Part shown: one piece after another, positions 35,640-45,085 of the stretch
Layout of the letters: the number at the start of each line of letters is the position of its first letter
Position numbering within the stretch: the stretch's first letter is position 1
Position numbers and translations under genes: made by a program
The notes under the pieces: generated by a model
The model's input: the letters and a program-made list of their open reading frames with translations, nothing else
Told to the model about the DNA's origin: nothing
Database searches by the model: none
From: Nostoc sp. FACHB-110
Lineage (GTDB): Bacteria > Cyanobacteriota > Cyanobacteriia > Cyanobacteriales > Nostocaceae
Reading direction: 5' to 3'
Assembly (NCBI RefSeq): GCF_014697425.1
Contig: NZ_JACJRU010000002.1
Span: 124,001 to 188,000 of the forward strand
Length of the DNA stretch: 64,000 nt

Positions 35640-37868
35640 ATGACAAAAAATATTATGGAATCTAGAGAATCCCTTGATTTAGACATTGGCCGTTACTTTA
35701 TGATATTAAAACGGCGATGGTTTTCTGTCACTAGTATTTTTATAGGTACAGTTGCTCTGAGTGCTTTAGCAACAACTTTACTCAAACCTTCTTATGAAGC
35801 TGAAGGAAAACTCCTATTCAGGATGCCTTCTTTTAATGTAGTAGGTACTAATCTTTTACCTAATAACAACGATGGCAACGAAGCAGGAGATTTGAGGAGC
35901 TTAGTATCCAGTCAAAATCCTATTAGTACTCAAATAGAAGTTATCTCTTCTCCACTTTTGCTACAGCAAGTTATAGATAAAGTTCAACTGAAAGATGAAA
36001 ACGGTGAACCACTAGAAGTTGACGTACTAAAAAAGAAACTAACACTAAAAATAATTGGTGGTACAGATGTGTTACGGGTTAGTTATCAAGATAGTAACCC
36101 TGAAGAAGCAGCAGCAGTAGTCAACACAGTAATGAATCTTTATTTAGAAAATGATATTTTGGCAAGCCGTTATGAAGCTGAAGCAACACGCAAATTTATG
36201 TCCAAGCAGCTGCCAGTATCTCAGGCTGCTGTTAATAGGGCAGAAGTTGCACTAAGAGTTTTCAGACAAAAGAATAACATTGCAGATTTAACAGAAGAAA
36301 CAAGGACATCTGTAGGAATTATTGCCAACTTAGATAACGAGATTAATGCTATTCAGGCTCAATTAGCTGAAGTAAATGCCCAAAGTAATGAACTCCGACA
36401 AAAGCTAGGGCTAAATTCACAAGAAGCCCTAGCCGTAAGTTCACTAAGTCAATCACCAGCAGTGCAAGGCGTTTTAACACAACTTCAAGATGTAGAGCGG
36501 CAGTTAGCAAATGAACGTAGTCGTTTTTTAGATGACAATCCTGTAATTGTGTCGCTAGAAGCTAGAAAAGCTAATTTAACCAACTTACTGCAACAGCAAG
36601 TTACTCAAACTGTGGGACAACAACCCCAATTTGCGCCAAGATTATTACAAATTGGTGAACTTAGGCAAAACCTCATCCAAAATTTTCTGCAACAAGAAGT
36701 GCAGAGCTTTGGCTTAAACCAAAGATTGGCTTCTCTGTATAATTCTCGTTCTGCTTACGCACAACGGATGAAATTTATACCCCAACTAATGCAAACCCAA
36801 GGCGAACTAGAGCGAAAAGTTGAAGTTGCCCAGTCAACCTATCAAACTCTACTTAAAAAAGTTCAAGAATTACAGGTAGCGGAAAATAGTAATACAGCCA
36901 ATGCCAGAATTATTGCTCAAGCTTTAGTTCCTGAAAAACCGGAATCAGCTAAAAAAACAATAATTTTAGTGTTAGGAGTGTTATTTGGAGCATTCTTGTC
37001 TACTAGTAGCGTCCTCTTGTTAGAAATGAGAGATAAATCTCTCAAAACACTTAAGGAAGTTAGAGAAGCATTTGCATATCCATTACTGGGTGTTATTCCT
37101 CTGTATTCTAATAAAACAAACTATCGCAAGCGTGAGACAGACTTAACTACGGTTGGAATTGCTGTTAGGGATATGCCATACTCACTAACTAGCGAAATTT
37201 ATCGGATGATTCAAGCTAACTTGAAATTTCTCAGTTCCGATAAGATTGTAAAGACTATTGTTGTAACTAGTGCAGTTCCTAAAGAGGGGAAATCTACAGT
37301 TGCAGCTAACTTAGCAGCAGCAATCGCTCAATTAGGACGACGAGTTTTACTGATTGACGCAGATATGCGAATTCCTTCACAGCATCATTTCTGGCAACTT
37401 ACAAACGCTGCTGGTTTAAGCGAAGTTTTGGTTGGTCAAACGGAATTTGATATCGCTGTCAATAAGGTAATGGATAATCTTGATGTTTTAACTGCGGGAG
37501 TTAGACCTCCTAACCCACTAGCTTTGTTGGACTCTAAGCGGATGGCCTCATTAATTGATAGTTTTTCCTCTCAGTATGATTGTGTAATTTTTGATGCTCC
37601 ACCTGCTCTATTAGCTGCTGATGCTCTAGCTATAAGCCAAATGTCTGATGGTATTTTGTTAGTAAGTAGACCTGGTGTGATTGATTCTAATAGCGCATCT
37701 GCTCTTCAAGAGATGTTAAATAGAGCTAATCATAATGTATTAGGTTTAGTAGTGAATGGAATTATTGATAAACATGAATCAAGTAACTATTTTTCACATA
37801 CTTCAGAATATTTCAGCCCTCAAGAGTTAAGAAAAGAGGTTGTGTTAAACAGAAAGGCGAACAGGTAA
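35640..37868 (+). CDS. Wzc-like polysaccharide co-polymerase and tyrosine kinase
   Basis: A 742-residue inner-membrane protein controlling chain length and export. An N-terminal Wzz domain with a membrane helix (about residues 30-55), long periplasmic coiled coils, a GNVR-type segment and a second helix (about 445-470) precede the BY-kinase domain: Walker A VPKEGKSTVAANL at about 546, Walker A' LLIDADMRIPSQH and Walker B FDAPPALLAADAL. The C-terminus carries only two tyrosines (SNYFSHTSEYF), fewer than the tyrosine cluster of enterobacterial Wzc. GGGAG precedes the ATG. No outer-membrane Wza gene is in the cluster. Confidence 0.94.
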   Translation: MTKNIMESRESLDLDIGRYFMILKRRWFSVTSIFIGTVALSALATTLLKPSYEAEGKLLFRMPSFNVVGTNLLPNNNDGNEAGDLRSLVSSQNPISTQIEVISSPLLLQQVIDKVQLKDENGEPLEVDVLKKKLTLKIIGGTDVLRVSYQDSNPEEAAAVVNTVMNLYLENDILASRYEAEATRKFMSKQLPVSQAAVNRAEVALRVFRQKNNIADLTEETRTSVGIIANLDNEINAIQAQLAEVNAQSNELRQKLGLNSQEALAVSSLSQSPAVQGVLTQLQDVERQLANERSRFLDDNPVIVSLEARKANLTNLLQQQVTQTVGQQPQFAPRLLQIGELRQNLIQNFLQQEVQSFGLNQRLASLYNSRSAYAQRMKFIPQLMQTQGELERKVEVAQSTYQTLLKKVQELQVAENSNTANARIIAQALVPEKPESAKKTIILVLGVLFGAFLSTSSVLLLEMRDKSLKTLKEVREAFAYPLLGVIPLYSNKTNYRKRETDLTTVGIAVRDMPYSLTSEIYRMIQANLKFLSSDKIVKTIVVTSAVPKEGKSTVAANLAAAIAQLGRRVLLIDADMRIPSQHHFWQLTNAAGLSEVLVGQTEFDIAVNKVMDNLDVLTAGVRPPNPLALLDSKRMASLIDSFSSQYDCVIFDAPPALLAADALAISQMSDGILLVSRPGVIDSNSASALQEMLNRANHNVLGLVVNGIIDKHESSNYFSHTSEYFSPQELRKEVVLNRKANR

Positions 37869-37925
37869 TTGAAATTCTTCTTTATAATTCACGTTCTTAG
37901 TACACAACCTCATATATGCCCTTGA

Positions 37926-39344
37926 CTAAAATTGGTACTCGTATGCTCCTCTATCGTATACTTTTCCAGATGGACGAGGATTACCTAAAATATCAGTTTT
38001 TAGGTAATTCCACTGTTGGCCACTGTTGATAGCTGGACTCGTTGACTTAACTCGAAAGTCAGCAATTAATGGATTAGTAGAGGGATTTACAAACTGTGGG
38101 TCTCCAACAATGTCATTAGGCCCTATAACGGCAATAGATCTAGCCGGAGCATTGGCATAGATATTATAGGCATAAGTGACATTGATGTTTTGCCAATCCA
38201 TATTCATCTTCTTACCTGGGTAAGCGTAGAGGATATTGTTGTAAATTTTCACATCAGTTGAGTTATTAGCTAATATCTGCCCATGTGTAATCTCTGGACT
38301 CTGGTTATTCATATAAGCGACATTGTTAACAATATCAACGTGTTCACTTTTAAATGTATGAATACCCGTACCACCATTGTTAAATGAGAGATTGTTGGCA
38401 ACTAAAGTACGTCCTTGATATACACCCAAGGTTGAACCGCTTTGGCTACTTCTGAAATCATCAAGAATAATGCCATTACCATCCTGAATTTTCCCATTTT
38501 TATACCAGGGAATGTACTGCCTATTGTTGTAGACCTTATTGTTAGTTACAAAAAGCTTATATCCTGTATTTTGGTCAGAATTCCAAGGTTGCCATATCGA
38601 AATACCACTGTTGCCATGAGCAGAGTCCCACGCATTATTAAATACTTCATTCCTGTCTATGGTTATATAGTCAGAATGCATAGCTACAATGCCAGCTCCT
38701 CCACAATCATGGACTTTATTGTTGACAATACGTATATTACGAGGACGACCGTTACTGCTATCTCTTCCATCGATTGTAATGCAGTTACCATTCGTTTGTG
38801 GGTTTAATTCGTTATTTTGCTGACTAAGAGCATATTCCAGGGTAATATTACTATTATTGCCTTCTATATCCAAACCGCTGATCTCGATATACGATGCTCC
38901 ATTTTTAACGAGAATTCCATTCCATCCATTGTGTTTAAGTTTTGGTGAATGCCCAGGATAAGCTTGGAATTTGATCCATGCATTGCTCTTTCCAGAGTTC
39001 TTAATTAAGACTACCTCTCCTGATGAATATGAATTGGTATACACCCCGTTCATGATCAGGACTGTATCTCCAGGTTGGGTAAGATTTGCCGCTTTTTGAA
39101 TGGTTCTAAAAGGAGATGCGGTAGTCAGCCCACTATTGCTGTCGTCGCCACTACCACTTACATAATATGTAACTCCACTCGTGGCTTGGCTGATTAGCTT
39201 GCGGCTAGGTAATGTTGTTTCTTTACTAGTAGATGCTGAACTTACAACTTTAGATGAAGATGTTGTGAAACCTTGTGTACCGATTGAACTAGCCAAGACT
39301 AAAGGAAGCACAAAAGATGCGCTGATGTTGAAACTCTTTTTCAT
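37926..39344 (-). CDS. Secreted right-handed parallel beta-helix protein
   Basis: A 472-residue secreted protein. A signal peptide (MKKSFNISASFVLPLVLA) is followed by a low-complexity Ser/Thr linker and a beta-helix region that opens with the DUF1565-like YYVSGSGDDSNSGL and FRTIQKAANLTQPGDTV. Repeated ladders such as NIRIVNNKVHDCGGAGI and DYITIDRNEVFNN follow. The fold is that of pectate/polysaccharide lyases and epimerases, but I cannot place catalytic residues. It lies on the opposite strand just after the Wzc-like gene, so a role on the exported polymer is plausible. The ATG at 39344 is chosen over 39383 because the signal peptide begins there. Confidence 0.82.
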   Translation of the reverse strand: MKKSFNISASFVLPLVLASSIGTQGFTTSSSKVVSSASTSKETTLPSRKLISQATSGVTYYVSGSGDDSNSGLTTASPFRTIQKAANLTQPGDTVLIMNGVYTNSYSSGEVVLIKNSGKSNAWIKFQAYPGHSPKLKHNGWNGILVKNGASYIEISGLDIEGNNSNITLEYALSQQNNELNPQTNGNCITIDGRDSSNGRPRNIRIVNNKVHDCGGAGIVAMHSDYITIDRNEVFNNAWDSAHGNSGISIWQPWNSDQNTGYKLFVTNNKVYNNRQYIPWYKNGKIQDGNGIILDDFRSSQSGSTLGVYQGRTLVANNLSFNNGGTGIHTFKSEHVDIVNNVAYMNNQSPEITHGQILANNSTDVKIYNNILYAYPGKKMNMDWQNINVTYAYNIYANAPARSIAVIGPNDIVGDPQFVNPSTNPLIADFRVKSTSPAINSGQQWNYLKTDILGNPRPSGKVYDRGAYEYQF

Positions 39345-39383
39345 AACAGGAAACACACTTATGTAGTTGATACCACCCTTCAA

Positions 39384-40273
39384 AGATACATTGAAGAGTT
39401 CAGTGTGCCATCTGTAAGATTACTCAGTAATAATGTTATTAAAAGACATATATTTTTTATTGTAAAAGTATAAAATATTACTGAGCTTTTATATTCTGAT
39501 AAATTTAGAAAAAATATAAATACGGACAAAGCTACAGTATTCTAAAAATAGAAAAAATTATATTCAATAATTATTTGAGTTTTTAGATAAAAAGTCTAGA
39601 TTTTTCGTTGTAAGAGAAAATTTTGTTGGTAAGGGGTGTATAAAGCTCTGGATTAAGTTGTTTATCTCTTTTTTTACTTATTGCTTGTCAGAATTTGATC
39701 CGTAATTCTTTGAAGACTTAGATAAAATTATTGCAATAATAAATAAGTATAGATTAAGTACATAGTTAGAAATTACACATAAAAATCTTGATTTGATCGC
39801 TAAAATTGGTTATTTAAATTTCTAATATTTTCCGTGATACTACGAGTAAAATACCTCATATCTATCTTTGATTTTAAAGATTCGGGAAAATAACTAGAAT
39901 TAATTCCATTCGATATTGAATATTCACTTTGGGTATCAGGATTTATATTTTTCATTACCATAAATTTGAATCACAATTTACCAAACTTATGTTGCTGGAT
40001 CATAGAGGTTCGCAGACTACTTTGCAGCATTAGTTTATAGGTTAAAATTTTAGTTATTGGCTCAATCACCTGGGTTGCTGAATAGGATTGATGCAGTAAT
40101 GAACCCTCACAAGATCCTCAAAGTATCTTTCTATAAACAAAAGTGTGAAACCTAGGAGCCAATGAATTTACTACAACTGGTTGATTGAGATGAATGACGA
40201 TCGCTTGGCACAAAAAATCCTGATGTAGTCAGCAGCTCTTAGATATCTCTATAGTTTTATAGGAAGCTCTACT
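39384..40273. other. Long intergenic region before ppsA
   Basis: About 890 bases, very AT-rich, between divergent genes. A 10-bp inverted repeat (39423-39432 and 39476-39485) lies in the leader of the beta-helix gene. The 250 bases before ppsA are less AT-rich and may be a long leader, but I see no known riboswitch. No gene is supported. Confidence 0.5.
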
Positions 40274-42706
40274 ATGCTAGAAACGCTGCTAGATTCAGCC
40301 TCAAGCACTAAAGAACAAGCTTTAGTTTTATCTTTAGGTGATGTCGGAATTGCAGATATTCCCCTAGTGGGTGGCAAGAACGCATCTTTAGGAGAGATGA
40401 TTCAGCAATTGCGCCGTAAAGGGGTAAAAGTTCCTACAGGCTTTGCTACGACGGCTTTTGCTTATCGCTATTTTATTTCTGCGGCAGGTTTAGAAACACA
40501 ACTAAGAGAGATATTTGCCGATTTAAATGTGGAGGATGTGCCAAATCTGCGGCGATGCGGAAAAAAAGCACGAATGCTGATGTTGCAAACTCCATTTCCG
40601 CCAGAGTTGCAAGCTGCGATCGCTCAATCTTACCAAAATCTCTGCGAAGAATATGGTGCTGATACTGATGTTGCAGTGCGTTCTAGCGCCACCGCCGAAG
40701 ATTTACCTGATGCTAGCTTTGCAGGTCAACAAGAAACTTATTTGAATGTCCACGGACTGCAAGCAGTTCTAGAATCGTGCCATAAGTGTTTTGCTTCTAT
40801 TTTTACTGACCGTGCGATTTCTTACCGCCAAATCAAAGGCTTTGACCACTTTAATATTGCTTTGTCAGTGGGCGTACAAAAAATGGTGCGTTCGGATTTG
40901 GCGGTGTCTGGTGTGATGTTTTCTATTGATACCGAAACAGGTTTTAAAGATGCAGCTTTAATTACTGCAGCTTACGGTCTTGGCGAAAACGTCGTGCAAG
41001 GTGCAGTCAACCCCGATGAATATTTGGTGTTTAAACCAACTCTCAAACAAGGTTATCGCCCAATTATTCAAAAACGTCTGGGTACGAAAGAAATCAAAAT
41101 GGTCTATGACCTAGAAGGCTTGAAGTTAACTAAAAATATCTCTGTCCCCACTGCCGAAAGAAATCAATACGCCGTCAACGATGAGGAAATTTTACAACTA
41201 GCAAACTGGGCTTGCATTATTGAAGAACATTATTCCCAAGTGCGGGGAATTTACACGCCGATGGATATTGAATGGGCGAAAGACGGTTTGACTAATGAAT
41301 TATTTATTGTCCAAGCGCGTCCAGAAACAGTCCAATCACAAAAAATCAAAAATGTTCTCAAACAATACCAACTAAAAGAAAAGGGTGAAGTAATACTCAC
41401 AGGCCGCAGCGTTGGTGAGATGATTGGCCAGGGTAAAGCCAGAGTCATTTTAGATGTCCGTCAAATTAATCAATTTCAACCAGGAGAAGTACTAGTTACG
41501 AACCGCACTGACCCTGATTGGGAACCAATTATGAAACGGGCAAGTGCAATTGTCACGAATTCTGGCGGTAGGACTTGTCATGCAGCGATTATTGCCAGAG
41601 AAATGGGCATCCCGGCGATTGTCGGTAGCACTAATGCAACGACTGTTTTAAAAACTGGGCAAGAAATTACTGTTAGTTGTGCCGAAGGTGAAACGGGGAA
41701 AGTTTATCAAGGTTTATTACCTTACGAAGTGCAAGAATTAACTTTAGAAAAATTGCCTCGCACACGTACGCAAATTATGATGAATTTGGCTAATCCTGAA
41801 GAGGCTTTGGGTTTAACAGCCATTCCGAATGATGGCGTGGGATTAGCGAGGATGGAATTTATTATTAACAACCACATCAAAGCCCATCCTCTGGCATTAA
41901 TTCATTTTGATCAGTTAGAAGATGAACTGGCAAGGTATAAAATTACTGAGTTAACTGCCCAGTACGAAGATAAAGCTAAATTCTTTGTTGATAAACTGGC
42001 ACAAGGCATTGGTACGATCGCAGCTGCTTTTTATCCTAAACCTGTCATCGTGCGGCTATCAGATTTCAAGAGTAACGAATATGCCAACCTCTTGGGTGGT
42101 AAGCAATTTGAACCCAAAGAAGAAAACCCGATGATTGGTTGGCGTGGTGCTTCTCGTTATTATGACCCCCGCTATAGTGAAGGTTTTGCCTTAGAGTGTC
42201 AAGCTATGAAGCGAGTCAGGGATGAAATGGGTTTGACTAACGTCATTCTCATGATTCCTTTCTGTCGGACTCCCCAAGAAGGTCAACGGGTATTGGCGCA
42301 AATGGTACAACATGGCTTAGTGCGAGGCGAAAACGGACTGCAAGTTTATGTGATGTGCGAATTACCTAGCAATGTGCAACTAGCAGATAAATTTAGTGAA
42401 ATCTTTGATGGTTTTTCGATTGGTTCCAATGATTTAACGCAGTTGACCTTGGGACTTGATAGAGATTCGGAATTGGTCGCCCATTTATTTGACGAACGGG
42501 ATGAAGCTGTGACTAGAACTATTGCCAATGCGATCGCAACTGTCAAGCAGTATGGTCGCAAAATTGGGATTTGTGGTCAAGCACCAAGCGACTATCCAGA
42601 ATTTGCCCGCTTCTTAGTTGAACAAGGAATTGATTCTATCAGTCTCAACCCTGACTCGGTACTCAAGACTCTCTTAGAAATTGCCAAAGCGGAAGAAAAA
42701 GAATGA
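40274..42706 (+). CDS. ppsA: Phosphoenolpyruvate synthase
   Basis: An 810-residue enzyme converting pyruvate and ATP to PEP, AMP and phosphate. The N-terminal ATP-binding domain (KNASLGEMIQQL, VAVRSSATAEDLPDASFAGQ) is followed by the swivelling phosphohistidine domain with GGRTCHAAIIAREMGIPAIVG, and the C-terminal PEP-binding TIM barrel (GWRGASRYYDP, FSIGSNDLTQLTLGLDRDS, CGQAPSDYP). AGGAAG precedes the ATG. Length is normal. It is a single-gene unit. Confidence 0.96.
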   Translation: MLETLLDSASSTKEQALVLSLGDVGIADIPLVGGKNASLGEMIQQLRRKGVKVPTGFATTAFAYRYFISAAGLETQLREIFADLNVEDVPNLRRCGKKARMLMLQTPFPPELQAAIAQSYQNLCEEYGADTDVAVRSSATAEDLPDASFAGQQETYLNVHGLQAVLESCHKCFASIFTDRAISYRQIKGFDHFNIALSVGVQKMVRSDLAVSGVMFSIDTETGFKDAALITAAYGLGENVVQGAVNPDEYLVFKPTLKQGYRPIIQKRLGTKEIKMVYDLEGLKLTKNISVPTAERNQYAVNDEEILQLANWACIIEEHYSQVRGIYTPMDIEWAKDGLTNELFIVQARPETVQSQKIKNVLKQYQLKEKGEVILTGRSVGEMIGQGKARVILDVRQINQFQPGEVLVTNRTDPDWEPIMKRASAIVTNSGGRTCHAAIIAREMGIPAIVGSTNATTVLKTGQEITVSCAEGETGKVYQGLLPYEVQELTLEKLPRTRTQIMMNLANPEEALGLTAIPNDGVGLARMEFIINNHIKAHPLALIHFDQLEDELARYKITELTAQYEDKAKFFVDKLAQGIGTIAAAFYPKPVIVRLSDFKSNEYANLLGGKQFEPKEENPMIGWRGASRYYDPRYSEGFALECQAMKRVRDEMGLTNVILMIPFCRTPQEGQRVLAQMVQHGLVRGENGLQVYVMCELPSNVQLADKFSEIFDGFSIGSNDLTQLTLGLDRDSELVAHLFDERDEAVTRTIANAIATVKQYGRKIGICGQAPSDYPEFARFLVEQGIDSISLNPDSVLKTLLEIAKAEEKE

Positions 42707-42709
42707 ATG

Positions 42710-42730
42710 AAGTGTGAAGTGTGAAGTCTG
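42710..42730. repeat. Heptanucleotide tandem repeat (AAGTGTG)
   Basis: Two copies of AAGTGTG and one AAGTCTG directly after ppsA; a fourth, AAGTTTC, continues it. Same class as the tract at 7525. Confidence 0.75.
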
Positions 42731-42892
42731 AAGTTTCATGCTTTAGACTTCTACTATTCTTATCCTGAAACACATCTCATATTTCTGCCGTTTTTATTGG
42801 TGGAATTTGTTTTAATCATCAGCATCAATCATATTTATTTTTTTTCAAAACCTATACCTTTTTTGCTTTTTCAACTCCTAACCAAGGAATAA

Positions 42893-43393
42893 ATGACAAA
42901 CAAGATTAAATCTATGTTCAAGAAAATTTTAGTAGCTATTAATAATACAGAAGTTAGTCGTCATGTTTTTGAACAAGCTTTATCATTAGCCAGATTAACT
43001 AATGCTGAGTTGATGATATTGCAAGTGATTTCTCCGTTGAATGATGACTTTATCAATACTTCTACAACGGAAATAGATAGCCGTAATAACTTGACTCAAA
43101 GCCAGAATGCAGAGGGTAATTTAAGAGAATGGGAAAAATTAAAACAACAAGGGATTGAGTTTTTAAGATTACTGACAAATCAAGCGATCGCTAAAGGTAT
43201 AGTAGCAGAGTTTAACCAAGAATTAGGTGAGCCTAGTCGCATGATTTGTGAGGTAGCTAAAAATTGCCATATTGATGTTATTGTGATTGGTCATTGTACT
43301 AAAAGTGGACTTACTGAATTATTTTTGGGTAGCGTGAGTAATTACGTTTTACATCATGCACCTTGTTCAGTTTTAACAGTTCTTAATTATTAG
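42893..43393 (+). CDS. Universal stress protein (UspA family)
   Basis: A 166-residue UspA-domain protein. The N-terminal FKKILVAINNTEVS and the ATP-binding pattern G-x2-G-x9-G-S near the C-terminus (GHCTKSGLTELFLGSVSNYVLH in parts) are present; the spacing suggests an ATP-binding type. AAGGA lies just before the ATG. Internal Met8 is a possible alternative start. The role is stress adaptation; the trigger is unknown. Confidence 0.9.
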   Translation: MTNKIKSMFKKILVAINNTEVSRHVFEQALSLARLTNAELMILQVISPLNDDFINTSTTEIDSRNNLTQSQNAEGNLREWEKLKQQGIEFLRLLTNQAIAKGIVAEFNQELGEPSRMICEVAKNCHIDVIVIGHCTKSGLTELFLGSVSNYVLHHAPCSVLTVLNY

Positions 43394-43496
43394 TGAATCA
43401 CTACAATCCAACTAGCATAACTTGAGATTTTTGCAGAAACTTCTTGTGCTGGATTAACGTCGTTAAGGCAAAGCATTTTAACCAATATCAAAAATT

Positions 43497-43922
43497 ATGA
43501 ACCGAAAGCAGATAATTTTGATTGCTTGTGCTGTAAGTTTATTATCTTTTGGGGCGATCGCTACAAGACAGATCGGCTCAAAATCTACTGATGAAGTATT
43601 GGTGAAAAATTTGACGCAGCAAATTGCTCAACTAGAGGTAAAACAAGCACTTTTAGCATCTATATATACACAAGATGCACCACAATTTACCCAAGTGATT
43701 GCAGAAAAAGCAAATCTAGCACAACGTCTTGAACAACTACCGTCTCAGAGTCATCAGACTCAAGTTGTGGTTGCTACGACCAATGCCTTAGAGTCCAAAC
43801 TAGGGGAATTAGAAGTAGAATATGCAAAAGACCGCTCAAAACTGAGTGAACATCATCCTGTGCAACAAATCCGCCAATCACAGATGAATAACATCCGTCA
43901 ACGTCTAATAGCATTGCGTTAG
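43497..43922 (+). CDS. Small secreted or membrane-anchored helical protein, 141 aa
   Basis: An N-terminal hydrophobic helix (ILIACAVSLLSFGAIAT) suggests a signal peptide or anchor. The rest is Gln-rich and strongly helical (VKNLTQQIAQLEVKQALLA; ESKLGELEVEYAKDRSKL), consistent with a coiled coil in the periplasm. I know no family for it. It may be co-transcribed with the stress protein 103 bases upstream. Confidence 0.65.
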   Translation: MNRKQIILIACAVSLLSFGAIATRQIGSKSTDEVLVKNLTQQIAQLEVKQALLASIYTQDAPQFTQVIAEKANLAQRLEQLPSQSHQTQVVVATTNALESKLGELEVEYAKDRSKLSEHHPVQQIRQSQMNNIRQRLIALR

Positions 43923-44022
43923 TGTTGGCAATAGTTTAGTTGATTTGATGAATGCGATCGCAAGTATTAATTAGCTCAAAATATTTGTTTTGTTTCCCCT
44001 ACAGGGATTATATTTTTACAAA

Positions 44023-44051
44023 ATCACCGACTTCTTTAAGAAGTCGGTGAT
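44023..44051. repeat. Strong hairpin: 12-bp stem, 5-base loop
   Basis: ATCACCGACTTC pairs exactly with GAAGTCGGTGAT across TTTAA. This CCGACTTC-type palindrome is scattered in Nostocales genomes. It lies between two convergent genes and may also act as a terminator. Confidence 0.8.
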
Positions 44052-44072
44052 GACAATTTATTTGGTTGTTTT

Positions 44073-44096
44073 AGAGACGTTGTATACAACATCTCT
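44073..44096. repeat. 24-bp near-perfect palindrome
   Basis: AGAGACGTTGTATACAACATCTCT is its own complement except for one pair. It lies 21 bases from the preceding hairpin and belongs to a dispersed palindrome type of Nostocales. Confidence 0.8.
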
Positions 44097-44134
44097 ACAG
44101 GATTGATAAAGTGCAAATTTTAAGAATTTACTGT

Positions 44135-44614
44135 TTAGACATTTGCATCTACTCTGTTGACAGAATTATCTGTAACTTCGCCCAAGTTAATTTTCACAAC
44201 TCGATTCCGTACTTCTTCAACTTTGGGAAGAGTTAAAGTTAAGATACCATCTTTGAATTCTGCTTTTACTTTGTCATTCTGCACAGCAACAGGCAAGTTG
44301 ACTACTCTTTGGAATTGACCGTAACGAAATTCCGAATGAAGATATTTAGTATTTTCATTTAAACGCTGGCGATCGCCTACAATTGAAACAGTATCACGAG
44401 TTACTTGCACATCAATATTTTGAGCAGTAACACCAGGTAATTGTACTTTGAGAACTAAACTATCACCCGCATCGATTAACTCTATAGCTGGACTCCAAGT
44501 GTCTGCTGTTTCAGTTGATTGATTAGTTTGTACAGATAATCCATCAAATACTAAATCTATGTTACGACGTAAGTTTTCGATTTCGCGGATGGGTTGGAAG
44601 TAGCTAATCATCAT
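44135..44614 (-). CDS. hspA: Small heat shock protein (Hsp20/alpha-crystallin)
   Basis: A 159-residue ATP-independent holdase chaperone. The alpha-crystallin domain spans about residues 45-145, with SPAIELIDAGDSLVLKVQLPG, the strand FRYGQFQRVVNLPVAV and the A-x-x-x-GIL-type motif FKDGILTLTLPK. The ATG at 44614 is chosen because AGAGGAA lies nine bases upstream; the frame is open to 44671. The AU-rich leader could fold over this ribosome binding site, as in known cyanobacterial hspA RNA thermometers. Confidence 0.93.
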   Translation of the reverse strand: MMISYFQPIREIENLRRNIDLVFDGLSVQTNQSTETADTWSPAIELIDAGDSLVLKVQLPGVTAQNIDVQVTRDTVSIVGDRQRLNENTKYLHSEFRYGQFQRVVNLPVAVQNDKVKAEFKDGILTLTLPKVEEVRNRVVKINLGEVTDNSVNRVDANV

Positions 44615-44648
44615 ATTATTTTTCCTCTGCATTGATAATTTATGGAAC
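44615..44648 (-). promoter_or_regulatory. Possible RNA thermometer in the hspA leader
   Basis: On the minus strand TTCC (44644-44647) can pair with GGAA of the ribosome binding site, and ATTAT with ATAAT next to the ATG gives a weak AU stem enclosing it. Cyanobacterial hsp17/hspA genes are known to use such short thermometers; the pairing here is short, so the call is tentative. Confidence 0.35.
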
Positions 44649-44671
44649 TGCGATTTTTTAAGCTTTAGCAA

Positions 44672-45085
44672 TTTTTATTTTGTCTGCCGCTCACACTTGT
44701 AATCTTGCCTTAATCCTCAAGCAAATGAAAATACAGAGAACACAACTTTGGTAGTAGGGTTTTACACACCTAGCGAACAATCACTCGGCATTCTCTTGCC
44801 AAAATAAACTTGGATTTTTAGAGAAAAAATCTGAATATTGTAGAAAATTATTGATTTTATTTAGTTCGGCTATTTCTACATCCTCTGTAGTATTTTTTGG
44901 TATTTACAAGTAACTAAGTATTTTGTAAGTTTAATTCTGGCTACCGAGTCCTGATTTTTGAATTCTTCTTGTACGGGGTATTTTCATTCCCAGATAAAAT
45001 CTTAAAACCGTGTCAGAAAGTACTCTTACACTTGAATAAAGTTGATATCTTCCTGTTAACAGCGCAAGTGTTGTCAGGTAGATTA
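44672..45085. other. Intergenic region before the first carbonic anhydrase
   Basis: About 410 bases between divergent genes. Nothing besides AT-rich sequence stands out, and no gene is supported. The frame of the carbonic anhydrase is open back to an ATG at 44969, but the extra 39 residues look noncoding. Confidence 0.5.

Noticed and set aside
25880..37868. Polysaccharide cluster as the heterocyst envelope (hep) island
   Set aside because: The gene types would fit, but no hep-specific gene was recognised, so the cluster is left as a general exopolysaccharide locus.
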